From: Galeopsis tetrahit
Taxonomy: Eukaryota; Streptophyta; Magnoliopsida; Lamiales; Lamiaceae
Direction: 5' to 3'
DNA: 64,000 bases
NCBI GenBank assembly: GCA_963675135.1
Contig: OY776126.1
Span: 21,331,195-21,395,194, forward strand
Each line of letters opens with the position of its first letter. Within the stretch, counting starts at the first letter, position 1. The position numbers and the translations under genes are program-made. The notes under the pieces are model-generated. The model was not told the origin of the DNA, searched no databases, and saw only the letters and a list, made by a program, of their open reading frames with translations. Positions 1 to 10,216 of the stretch are shown piece by piece.

Positions 1-495
1 CCTATAAATATAGTTTATGCTAAACTATGGTAGTATCAGTTCTTTCAAAGCCATCGACTGATGGTTTCATTTCCAAAAATTCATTCTACAAATTCCCAAT
101 ACATGAAGCTCGGAGGCTGCATAGCCCAAATGCTATAAAAAAAATAGTTCTTATAAACATGGATATTCTATTGGCACTTACAATGACCTTAAAAATAAAA
201 TAATTTAGTCATGCTATGTTCTATATCAGAGGAATCAGGTGAGCAAGCAAGAACTATGATACCCAGGGTTGATACTCTGAAATACTGAGATATGGATCAT
301 CTATATTTCCTTCGTATAACTATCTTGTAAATTTAGAGAGCGAAAACAGCGAAAACATGTTCATTCCGGAAGTACCCCTACAATATACCTAAATTGCACG
401 TAGCAGGGCCCCACTACTAGTAACTCGTAGAGACGGAACAATATTTGTACAATATGCAGCATCGGCAAGCTTCAATTCATGGGCATGTTCATAAT
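1..495. other. 3' flank of VTE6
   Basis: AT-rich sequence downstream of the VTE6 stop codon (minus strand). It probably includes that gene's 3' UTR in its right-hand part. I see no open reading frame or repeat here that I can support. Confidence 0.5.
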
Positions 496-2751
496 TCACA
501 ATGTCCCGTTTGGGAGTATTAGTCGCTGCATGAGGACGGCTAAAATGCTGCCCAATGATATGTTGATGATATTGGCAACGTCGTTGTTGAGCTGAACAAT
601 AAAGGAGAAAAGGAGAGAGTCATAAATAAAGGCAAAGTCTTGTGCAAACCAGTTTCACACTTTCACCATTCAACTAGTTTGCATTTTGTGTTAATTTTAC
701 AGTATAAGTAGTTTCATTTAACATATTAGTTTGTTAGTATTATGTGTTTCATTAAACAATAGTTATTTGCTATAAAGTGATAGTTACGAACTTATTGCAA
801 GGTATAACTACTTGACTGAAAACGGAACTTATTGCAAGGTATAACTACTTGACTGAAAACGGGTCAATAAAAGAAATAGCATACTAACCCATCTAAATCC
901 TTCTTTCTCTTGAAATGAAGCACCTATAATACTCTCTCCGAGATTAGCAATCTGGGATGCAATCACACATATGATGGCTTCAGGTACATTTATCTGAACA
1001 GACATAATTCAATATCATTACACAGTTAAAGTTGGATAAAATCACACAATTATTCGTCTCGTTTAATAACATTAGGCAGATATAGCTCTTTCTACTGTTA
1101 GAAGAGAAAATGTCAGGTCATTACCCCTACTTCCTAATTTGTATAGAAAACATTTGAACTTAAAAAAAAAAAACATGGAGAAGCTAACTGATAAATCAAT
1201 ATTCATGCAAGAAACATGAAAACATATTTTTTACCTCACCCAATAGATAACCAACAGAAGCAAGAAGAATTGAAGCTAAAAGGCCAGCAAAAGTTCCCTC
1301 AATGCTAATGCCACCTTCCGTTCCCCTCGGGACTGTCTTCAACGTCGTGACTAGATAACTACAGTATAAAATTGTTTAATTCGTCAATCAATAACCAAAA
1401 CTTATTAGATATAACTAGAGAAGTCACAAAACGATGAATATGCATACTGAAGTAAGTAAAATCCCATAAAAATATATCCAAAATTATGAAGATACTTCCA
1501 TATGCAGGTATTAAACATAGATTTTTAGACATTTAATGTTGTTGAGTTTGGTAATGAACGTGAAAAAACTAGGAATCACCTATACCAAAGAGCTACCAGT
1601 AGATCATTTCCCATAAACATGAGTATATTGGTATGTGTTATTTGATCATTTAGCTTTTCCAGATAAATACGCAGCAGGAGATAATTACAGCACAAGAGAA
1701 GTAGTAGTTACGTTTTTTTTCCATAAGCTTTCCCTATCTCACTCGACACAGTATCATTCAGTTTAGTGCAGAAACTAGCAACAAATCCAAGCTCCCAAAG
1801 ACGAGCAAATGCTTCGCCCCCAATACCATGGATCGAGAGAAAAGCACAAACACAGCCAGCAACACTTGATCCAATAACACTTCCTGGTCCCCTCCTTCCT
1901 TTCCTTTTCTCAGCAACCCCCTGTGCCTCCTTTTGTGCCATCTTTACTTTCGTAACTGCAGTGCCCTGAATTTTTACGATGAAGTTACATCTAAAAGCCC
2001 ATCACTCTATTAAGATGTTCAACCAATATGGTAAAATTGCAAATACATATAACATAGCAAACACAGAGACCTAGTTGCCTTCTAAGTTTAAACAGAAAAA
2101 GAATTCATACTTTCCCAAATCCATGAAGTAACCATACATCTTAAATCCTAAGATTGTAAAATCATCCAAAAGTTGCAAATCAAAATTCAAGAACCAACCG
2201 AAAAAACCAAAAGGAGAACTTGTTTTCATTCTCTTTATCAACGAAAGTGTTAATGCGAACCCAATCGAGCAGATCATATTATTCTTCAAGCTTGTTTGAA
2301 TTGTTAATAGTCCTTTAAAATTGCTTGGTTTTCAATCGAATTAAGCCTTATGACCCCGCAAGTTAGATGAGTTTATTGAAGCAAACAATCGAGTAGGGTT
2401 AATTTGATTTTCAGTTGAAGCCATATGTCAATAACAGGTAAACCCCATAATTCGATAAGATCACAAGGCTATTTACATGCATAAACACACATCAAGAAAC
2501 AAACAGGGATTTGAATCTTTTCTCACAATGACATAGTATGTAAACACGAGAAGGAAGCCTGAAGAGGCAAAAGCGCGCCAAGTCAGAGTGCCGAGAAAGA
2601 AAGCAGCAGCAATGCCGGAGATGGAAAGTCCAGCCACAAGAAGCGGAGAGCCGACGAGAAAGATCAAAACGTTGCTCAGAATGGCAGATTTCCACGTGGG
2701 CGGCGATGATTGGATCGACTGAATGATCTGTTGAAGCAGATTTGGAGGCAT
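496..2751 (-). CDS. VTE6: Phytyl-phosphate kinase VTE6 (DUF92/TMEM19 family), 5 exons
   Basis: VTE6 phosphorylates phytyl phosphate to phytyl diphosphate, feeding chlorophyll-derived phytol into tocopherol and phylloquinone synthesis at the plastid envelope (family knowledge). Exons read on the minus strand are 2751-2527, 1965-1712, 1358-1235, 993-889 and 591-496. All introns are GT-AG and the phases join to 267 codons. The protein follows the DUF92 pattern closely: a hydrophobic start with GSPLLVAGLSISGIAAAF, then KEAQGVAEKRKGRRGPGSVI, DTVSSEIGKAYGK, VPRGTEGGISIEGTFAGLLA and SQIANLGESIIGASFQ, ending LNNDVANIINISLGS. Family members from memory carry about 70 more N-terminal residues as a transit peptide. 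Here an in-frame TAA lies 24 bases upstream of the ATG at 2751, so none is visible. It is divergent from RPL13. Confidence 0.93.
788..861. repeat. 37-bp tandem duplication in last VTE6 intron
   Basis: Two adjacent near-perfect copies with a period of 37 bp, units starting at 788 and 825 with the sequence gaacttattgcaaggtataa. They lie in the intron between VTE6 exons 4 and 5 and do not touch a splice site. Confidence 0.9.
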
Positions 2752-2948
2752 TTTATTGTTGATTTGGAGGGTTTAAATCTGAGGGAGTAAAGGGGGTTTT
2801 TCGATTTTGGGATCGGGCGATTGAACCGGTAATGTTGGGATTTGTGTGGAATTCGCCATATTTATTGGAAGGAAAGCTGCAATGCCAAGGAACCGAGATT
2901 GTGTGAGCTTACTATAAAACTTGATACTATAATTCTCTATAATTCTCT

Positions 2949-3243
2949 AGGCTCCGTTTGGTTAGGTGGATTTGGACTTATGGATTTTACAACTCAAATT
3001 CATTCTATATATTTGGATTATAAATGAATTTCAAATATTTAGATCTGTGTTTACACACTTTTTAGTTAAAATTGTGAGAGATTTCAAATTCTCACTAAAA
3101 TTATGTTATTTGAAATTAATCTATCCTTTCATTTGAAATACCAACTCAAATCAAATTCCTCAATCCAAAATTTATTAATACCGTGAAAAGAAAACATTAA
3201 CTGAAAAATATGTCATTTAACAACGAGTCCCAAACAAACGAAC
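2949..3243. mobile_element. Probable hAT-type MITE
   Basis: The left end reads ggctccgtttggtt and the right end, reverse-complemented, reads cgttcgtttgtttggga. This matches the common plant MITE terminal pattern (CCGTTTGGTT / CGTTTGTTTGGG). The body is imperfectly self-complementary (caaattcatt and aatttcaaat words on both arms). I could not find a clear 8-bp target duplication, so the ends are approximate. Confidence 0.4.
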
Positions 3244-3592
3244 GTTTTGGAAAAGGTTATTAAAATAAAAGTTTATTTACATTTTGGTAAATTCTTTTAT
3301 ACAGTTTAATGTGTATATATAAAAATTGAATTTTAAGTTATTTGAATATAATTTCAATTGTTTATAAAAATTAAATTTAAATTATGGTACGTTAATTTAG
3401 AGATTTTATTATATTTGAAAACCAGTAATTGGATTTCATAGATAATAAAAACTGAAACACACTAATTTGAACAACTTTAACGCTTCAACTTTGACCGGGT
3501 TTGATGGTTATTAGAGTGGTTAAACTTGTATGACTTATAATTACATAATCTATAATTAAGTATACAAATTACAAAAAATGAGTAGTTTCAAC

Positions 3593-3623
3593 AGGAATGC
3601 TAGTAATCGCGGATCAGCATGCC
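3593..3623 (+). other. Fragment resembling organellar/bacterial-type SSU rRNA
   Basis: The core gctagtaatcgcggatcagc and the following atgcc match the highly conserved 3' part of small-subunit rRNA of bacterial type (the GCTAGTAATCGCGGATCAGCATGCC stretch, here seen in two pieces). The match stops at 3623. The simplest reading is a small nuclear insert of mitochondrial (less likely plastid) DNA. The next 200 bp (to about 3840) are less AT-rich than their surroundings and may be more of the same insert, but I do not recognise them. Confidence 0.6.
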
Positions 3624-4521
3624 AGACGACGGCTCTGAAAGAAAGAAAAAGGTGCGTACCACACTTGAACTAAAGACCGTGAACAAAAGAAGGATAAGGG
3701 ACCGTCCAAACTATTTGTGAATAAGCCAAGTGATGAGCCTTAGTACACTTATTCGATGAATTTGTGTAAGGAGTTTGGTAAGGGCACTTCCGTGTAACAC
3801 TGAAATGGGTTCGCGAAAGCCGGGCAACCCTTGGAGGCGAAGTCAATAAAATATATATATATATATTATAACACAACAATTCAAAGTTCAATGTTGGTCT
3901 AAAGTTTCAAATAACACTCCAAATTTTTTAATTTTTTTCAAGAATATAGATTAGAAAGTTGATCGGTTAAAAGGATCTTACCTTTTTTTGGCTATGACGA
4001 TTTATAGGTGGATTAGAAGTTGAGCGTTTTAATGACACGAATTAACCCATTAGCTTTGTTGAGTAGCGATCGGATCTGATCGACCAGTACAATTCATTTT
4101 TTATAATATATAAATATATTTGATATTGTATAATTAATGGGTAGAATTTTAAAAAATAGGTAATGGTGAGATTATTTTACTGTAAAAATTTTGTGAAAGA
4201 AATAACTAATAATATTTGATTTGTTGTAAAGTACTAAAGTATGTGAAAGAAAAGGCGATAGACCGTTGAACTTCGTAAAATTGTTAAGAGATAATTACTA
4301 ATTGGTAGAATTATTTTCTTAATTGTAGATTTTAAAGAAGACCAAGAAGCGCTATTGAAACACTGGAAGCGCACAAGCCAAACACGATTAACTCAGGAAA
4401 ATGATGCTACAAAACCCACGATAGAATAACAGACCTTCTTATCCGCTTCCTACCTCTCTCTCGGTTATCTACTTCAAAATTCACCAAACGAAGAGCAAAG
4501 AGCAAGAGCACAGCCGTGGCA

Positions 4522-7500
4522 ATGGCGATAAACTTCGCTACCCCCTCCTCATTACTAATATCAAAACCATCTCAGAACCCCTTCTCTTCCTCTCCCAACA
4601 GGTCGCCGTTTCTCGGGTTACAGGTCGCCGTTTCCTCCAAACAGTCGGTGCAATCTGACACTAACAGGGGTTTTAAGATCTGCTGTCAAGAAAAAACCGC
4701 ACTCGTACCGTCCAACCAGCAGTGGATGTTCGACAATCTCGATGGCCCTGTAATTTTCCCCCAACTATTGTTTTTTTATAATGCCTGGTGTTTCCCCCCT
4801 ATTTTCTTCCTTCTTTTATGGAGTTTCTGCTATTTGTGATTTAAGACTTTACTCTGTCGTATTTTGTGATAATTTGAGCTCGTTTTCTGCAGTCTGAGCA
4901 CTGATCATCAACATGTTTGTATGCTTTGATTTGGATTAGTTTTTGTGCAGGATTTACGCCACGAATATTCAAGATAGTGTTCCATGTTGCTTGATTTTAT
5001 CAGTACATGGATATGTTAGCTAGAACAGATGTATGGACTTGAGACTTTTTGAAAAAAAGAAGAAAAAGAAAGTAATTATTGGAACTCTTGACTGATTATT
5101 GTAAGCTTAGCTTTTTAGTCATAGCTCGAATGCCTGGAATAAATGCTTTTTAGTTGTACCAGTATTATTAAAAATGTTTTAGGAATATTAAAGTATAATC
5201 CTCAACGATGAGGTATTACATATGTAGAGTGTTGGTTTCTTTCAGTGTTTGCCTGCTGTGGGAGCACTACATTGGGTTTACAGATTAATATATTTATCCA
5301 ATTGAGAGCAGAAAAAAACATCACTCTGCCAAGATTTTAGATGACATATATTGATTAAAACTGTACTTCATCAAGATTTAAATATGTTTATTTACTCCAT
5401 ATTGAATAGCAAAGAAGTTTACTTAACCTTAGCACTACGATGAGAGCTCCTACATCTCAAGTATTCATCTTAGTTCTGTATTCAAGCTCATCTGATATCT
5501 TTGTCTAATGAGTTTTTGTCTCACTGTGTTTATTTAGCAAGAACCTTTGAAGTGATTTACCCTTGCTTGCTGCTTGTTAAGCATATCACATCATTCATAG
5601 TTCTTTCATATTTCAGGATGTCTGGAATAAAACATGGTATCCAAAAGCTTCAGACCATGTACAGACGAGTAAACCTTGGTATATTGTGGATGCAACTGAC
5701 AAGATTCTGGGGCGACTGGCTTCCACAATTGCCATTCACATAAGGGGGAAGAATCTTGCAACGTATACTCCGAGCGTGGACATGGGAGCGTTTGTCATAG
5801 TGGTAAGCTAGAAGACACCTTTTCTGCTTACTTCAAAGTGCGGCAGTTTCTTCGACAATTGTATGCCTAATCTCAACTATTACGGTTTTACCTGAATTTA
5901 CGAAAATATTGTGCTCCTCCACTAAATCATTTGAGACTATCCTTTATAGAGTTAGAAGTGATAATTCATAATTCTCTACATATTTTAATCTTTTTCAATA
6001 TTAATTCAAAGACATGATTACTTTTAGAATCCATTGCTTTTATGGTTATCTCAAGGGAAAACATCAAAGTTATAAATAAGTATTTTGACACATGGCTTTT
6101 GATTGAATATTATTAAAAAATGTAAAAGTATAGTTTTCTTTCTAAAAATATTTCTCCTCTCTGTTTTAAAAATTGAATCAATACTGTGTATCTGCAGAAT
6201 TCTAAATTTGAGTTTGGAATCCTAAAAGAATTACATCGCCTAGTAGTAATCCCTAGACCAACTAAACTATAATAAGGACTTAGATAAAAATTATGGTAAG
6301 AAATCTAAACCTAGCTCCCTCTTCATGCATGTTGGACTCAGATAAGAAAAACAAAAAATTCTAAAGAAACAGAATTCCTGACTAAAGTTGATAATATGTG
6401 CTTTTCATGTTTGAGCACTGACTTAAAGTCACATTTAGTTACATATATTGTTCATATTGGACTATATTGGCAGCTTCTCATACCCACCTATTACTACTGA
6501 TCTTATTGATGGATCTGTGGCAAATCAAAAAATGCGGCTATTCATCGATCATGTGAAGAGTATTTTCTTATATAAAAGATAAGCTATATGAGAATTGTCA
6601 ATGCCAGATGATTTCGACTCGAGTTTTCCCAATAATTTCACTCATTTGTATATTGATGACACCTATATGGCTATATGCCTATATCCTGTCTTCTGCGTAC
6701 TATAGTGCTAATAGATACAATCATATGCTCTATAATTCTAGATCTGCAAATATAAATGTGCATTTAGTTGTAAATTATAAGTTCCCAACCAGACTGGCAT
6801 CCATTATGAATGTGTTTCTAAGTGGAACTTGCATTAGTTGATATATTAGTGTTATGGTTGAACTATCATTAGGCTTTCAGTAAAGATCTGAGATACTATG
6901 AGTATATACTCTGGTCTTCTCTAATCTTGGTAATCTTCTCATAGCATTCTTATTTTTTTTTTGCTGTTTTCAGCTAGGTTTATTCAACAAACAGATTGGT
7001 TTATTTTAAGTATCATAGCGTTCTGACTTTATTTATTCTATACTTGCATTAAATAGGTAAATGCTGACAAGGTTGCTGTGTCCGGAAAGAAGAGGACGCA
7101 GAAACTTTACCGGAGGCACTCTGGGAGACCTGGCGGTATGACTGTGGAGACATTCGATCAGCTCCAGCAGAGAATTCCCGAACGAATTGTTGAGCATGCT
7201 GTTCGTGGTATGCTTCCTAAAGGGCGGGTAAGCTCCATCAACTTTTTCTCAAAAACTGTACAGGACAAAGAAAACTGATTACTCGATCATGTTGCTTCAG
7301 AAGTGATTAGAATATATAAGAAAAATTTCTTCTTAAGCGGGTGTGGGTTCCTGCAAGAACAACAATAATCCTCATCTAGTGCAAATCTAAAACTTTTTTC
7401 TAAAATGGTTGCTTATAGAATAATCGAAATATTAATGCAGAATAAGATTAGATGAAGTGGGTGTTTCTTTTTTGGTTTGTGTTGCCATATATAAGCAGTT

Positions 7501-7634
7501 TCTCGTGTTTGTTGCAGCTGGGCAGAGCGTTGTTCAACCATCTTAAGGTTTACACAGGTCCGGACCACCCTCATGAGGCACAAAAACCGGCAGAGTTGCC
7601 TATCAGGGACAAAAGGATAACCAAACAGAGTTAG
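4522..7634 (+). CDS. RPL13: Plastid 50S ribosomal protein L13, 4 exons
   Basis: This is a nuclear-encoded structural protein of the chloroplast large ribosomal subunit. Exons are 4522-4749, 5617-5802, 7057-7227 and 7518-7634, all introns GT-AG in phase 0, giving 233 residues. Residues 1 to about 47 are Ser/Pro/Asn-rich with no acidic cluster, as expected for a plastid transit peptide (MAINFATPSSLLISKPSQNP). The L13 fold follows from about residue 90, with WYIVDATDKILGRLAS, then IRGKNLATYTPSVDMGAFV, SGKKRTQKLYRRHSGRPGG, AVRGMLPKGRLG and HLKVYTGPDHPHEAQKP. The first ATG (aatggcg) at 4522 is preferred to a GTG six bases upstream. Length is close to Arabidopsis RPL13 (about 241 residues). Null alleles of the Arabidopsis gene are embryo-lethal, as I recall. 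Confidence 0.95.
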
Positions 7635-8039
7635 ACCTTGTTTTGAGGACCCAGCTTCCTTTTCAGCTGTTTATAGATCATCTCTCTTGTAACTCAAAAG
7701 TCTTCAGAGTATTTGTCACCATTTTTTGAACACCTTTAATCACAACCCGTAGCGAAGCTCATTAAGTTCATGTATGGTGATGACGCAATTGTTGTATTTT
7801 CCGTCGATCTATGCTGAGTTCATTAAGTTCACCTTAGAGTTGTGTTTAATGGTGCAAAGTGTTGAAATATGAGTGTATGGGCCAAATGTTTTGGAAATGC
7901 TGTGTTTTAGAAGTAATGGAAACCATCTCTGGAAATGTTTCAGTTGCATCTGCTCTGTCTGTCTAATTATCCTCACACAACAAATTCAGGTGTAATAATA
8001 TTTGAGATACCCGTAGCAATTTGGGCCTGAGCAGCACGA
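7635..8039. other. RPL13 3' flank up to the MULE insertion
   Basis: Contains the probable RPL13 3' UTR, with T-rich and cattaagttca-type words repeated at about 7761 and 7820. I see no other feature before the 9-bp target duplication at 8040. Confidence 0.5.
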
Positions 8040-8048
8040 TTATGATTA

Positions 8049-8080
8049 GGGTCTGACTATTTACACCTCCATTTAGGTTG
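8049..8080 (+). repeat. MULE left terminal inverted repeat
   Basis: 32-bp inverted end, starting GGGTCTGAC; it pairs with 22491-22522 (mismatches at positions 2 and 4 only). The preceding TTATGATTA (8040-8048) is the target duplication. Confidence 0.87.
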
Positions 8081-8165
8081 AGAGCACACCCTCTATTGAT
8101 GCACCCCAAAAAAATTGTCTAGGATAGATAAACCCCTCCAATTGTCTTAAATACATTTTTTTTTA

Positions 8166-8248
8166 ATCATTTTAGTACATTCTACTTATACACACCCCAC
8201 CTTTTTTTTTTTATCATTTTAGTACATTCTACTTATACACACCCCACC
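8166..8248. repeat. 47-bp direct duplication
   Basis: The words atcattttagtacattctac and ttatacacaccccacc occur at 8166 and again at 8213, separated by a T-run. This is a local tandem duplication in the subterminal part of the MULE. Confidence 0.85.
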
Positions 8249-8598
8249 GTTAGATGCACTCCCCTTTCAAAACTCTAATTTATTCTCTTTATTTTCACTT
8301 CATTTCTCATTCCTCCTCCATTGCCGCCGCCGTCCCACCATGGTCGTTGTCGTCGACGCCCTCCTCTCCCTCCCCCTCTCTCTTGGTGCGTACAACAGCA
8401 CACAAAAAAAAAAAATCAACTCCCAGCCACCGTCTTGTGCAAATCGCCGCTGATCGATCCCGCCTGACGCTGTCGCCGCCTGGTCCAAGATGTTGGCCTC
8501 CCCACCCTCGGGTTTGTGCGTAACATTTTGGTTTTGGTTTTTAGATTTAGGGTTTTTTTTTCTTTTTTCTGCTGGTTGTTTTTCCTTTTTTTCTGACT

Positions 8599-8761
8599 AT
8601 TTTAGGTCGATCATATACAATTGGTCGACGAAAGTGTATATGGTCGACCTAAAATAATCGATTTTTTTTTTTTTTTTAATTTTCGACAAATCAGTGTCGA
8701 CCATAAACACTCTCATCGATAACAATTTGTCGACGAGAGTGTTTATGATCGACATTGATTT
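8599..8761. repeat. Two adjacent, related hairpins
   Basis: Hairpin 1: arms 8599-8619 and 8636-8656, 20 of 21 positions paired (attttaggtcga...). Hairpin 2: arms 8688-8719 and 8730-8761, 29 of 32 paired, 10-base loop (aaatcagtgtcga...). Their right arms share gtcgacga-agtgt-tatg-tcgac, so the two hairpins are themselves relatives. Between them is a T-run. They precede the cystatin-like gene by about 330 bp inside the MULE. Confidence 0.8.
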
Positions 8762-9082
8762 ATCGAAATTTATATAAAAAGAATTGTGATTTTTCTATTT
8801 TTTTTTTTTTTTTTTTAGAATTTCTTATTTTTTTTGTTTGTTTGGTGGCCACCGGAGGTGGTGATCACGACAGCTGCATCAATTAGGGTTAGAATTTTTA
8901 AAGTTGAACGGAGGGTGTAGTTAATAATGGGGTGCATTTAGTAGTGTAATTTTACTTGAAAGGGTATTTTGAGTTTTTTTGCATAATTCCCCACGAGAAG
9001 AAAATTGGGGGAAAACAACAAGGGCAAAGTTTCTTTCGACAGGACTCTGATATTTTCTCTCTCTCTCTCACAAAGTTTTGCC

Positions 9083-10216
9083 ATGGAAAACAAATGGCCT
9101 CCACTCGAAGAGTGTGTTCAATACAAGTTAGGGTTGCTTGGTCCATACTTGCAGAATTTCCCTTGGGAACACGATGATGGCGATGAAACGCAATTTGAAT
9201 ATCAAACGGGAGACGAAGGCGAAGGCGGAGACGGAGACGGAGACGAATACGATTCCTCTCACAAAGTCGAAGTCGAAATCGAAGACGAAGACGATTCCTC
9301 TGATGAAGTCGAAGACGATTCCTCTCACGAAGTCGAAGACGTTTCCTCTCACGAAGTCGAAGACGATTCCTATGACGAAGCCGAAGACGATTCCTCTGAC
9401 GAAGCCGAAGACGATTCCTCTGACGGAGGATACTATGTCTCTCGTCGTAAGTTTGTCCCTCCTAGTGAATTTGTCTCTCGTCGTCGTAATTTCAGATTCA
9501 GATACAAACCCAGCACCTTGAGGAAATTCGTTAAACAAGTGCGCGAAAGCAGGGTACGTTCAATCAATTCATTGCTTAGAATTATTAATTCTTATAAATA
9601 TTTATCAATTGTTAATGAATTTATAGTCTGTTCCTGAGTATAATTGTTGTGAATTTGGTTAGGGATTGTTAATGAATTTATAGTCTGTTCCTGAGTATAA
9701 TTGTTGTGAATTTGGTTAGGGTTACGATTTCGATGTGGGGGGGCTTCCCCGTTTTATGTGCAATCCTTTCATTCGGTACAATGAATATGGCATGCGTAGT
9801 TACAAAAAGTGGGCGAATGTTGGAATAGAACTAGCAATTAAGGAAATCAATTCCAAGGTATGATCTGCCTTCTTCATAAGTTTTCTAATATAGATCATTG
9901 TATTGTTGGCTAAGAATGTACAAGTATGTAATAATTCATGTAACAATGTTTATTAATTTGTCTTCAACTGTAGACAGGGAAGGTTTACAAACATGTGGAC
10001 ACCTTGGTGTTTGTGGTTGCCCTCTGCAATCATGTTTTCCTTTTAACATTTACTGCCAAAGTAATTGCTGACAAAGAAGTTGACCCTGAGACTTTTTTAG
10101 CAACGGTGTATTCACCAGGACGTGCTGTTGAAAAATACGAGCTTCTAGAGTGTTTGCTTAAACCAGAAGGTCCTGCTCCATGGACTTATGAAGAACGCCG
10201 GCCTTGCTGTGTCTAG
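9083..10216 (+). CDS. Cystatin-fold-like plant protein, 3 exons, MULE cargo
   Basis: Exons 9083-9553, 9720-9857 and 9974-10216 (GT-AG, all phase 0) encode 283 residues. The start is the ATG in the ccATGG context at 9083. Residues 1-20 are MENKWPPLEECVQYKLGLLG. Residues about 40-115 form a highly acidic tract with repeated D-S-S-D/H-E-V/A-E-D units. The remainder (RRNFRFRYKP..., RYNEYGMRSYKKWANVGIEL, AIKEINSKTGKVYKHVDTLV, FVVALCNHVFLLTFTAKVIA) has the helix-then-strands pattern of the plant cystatin-like/monellin proteins of unknown function. I infer that relationship; I see no QxVxG protease-binding motif, so inhibitor activity is not implied. The intact splice sites suggest a working gene or a recent capture by the MULE. 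A further short exon with acceptor before 11377 is possible but unproved. Confidence 0.6.
9290..9425 (+). repeat. 30-nt-type coding minisatellite (acidic repeats)
   Basis: Repeats of a gaagacgattcctctgacga-like unit, five or so copies, encode E-D-D-S-S-D/H-E-V/A units in exon 1 of the cystatin-like gene. Units vary mainly by single substitutions. Confidence 0.85.
9608..9721. repeat. 57-bp tandem duplication covering a 3' splice site
   Basis: Two copies (9608-9664, 9665-9721) span the exon1-exon2 intron end. Each ends in tttggttag|gg. Only use of the second acceptor (exon from 9720) keeps the frame open; use of the first reads GGG/ATTG and soon meets TAA. Confidence 0.88.

Larger units (their letters stand above)
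2752..4521. other. Divergent VTE6/RPL13 intergenic region
   Basis: This spacer must carry the promoters of both divergently transcribed genes. It is AT-rich and contains a probable MITE (about 2949-3243) and an organellar rRNA scrap (3593-3623). A GC-richer stretch at 3594-3840 has no usable reading frame. The pyrimidine-rich stretch at 4440-4470 is probably the RPL13 5' UTR or promoter start region. Confidence 0.55.

Noticed and set aside
8254..8523. 89-codon frame rich in S/P before the cystatin-like gene
   Set aside because: Low complexity, no splice link to the cystatin-like gene, and it ends in non-coding T-rich DNA; more likely subterminal MULE sequence.
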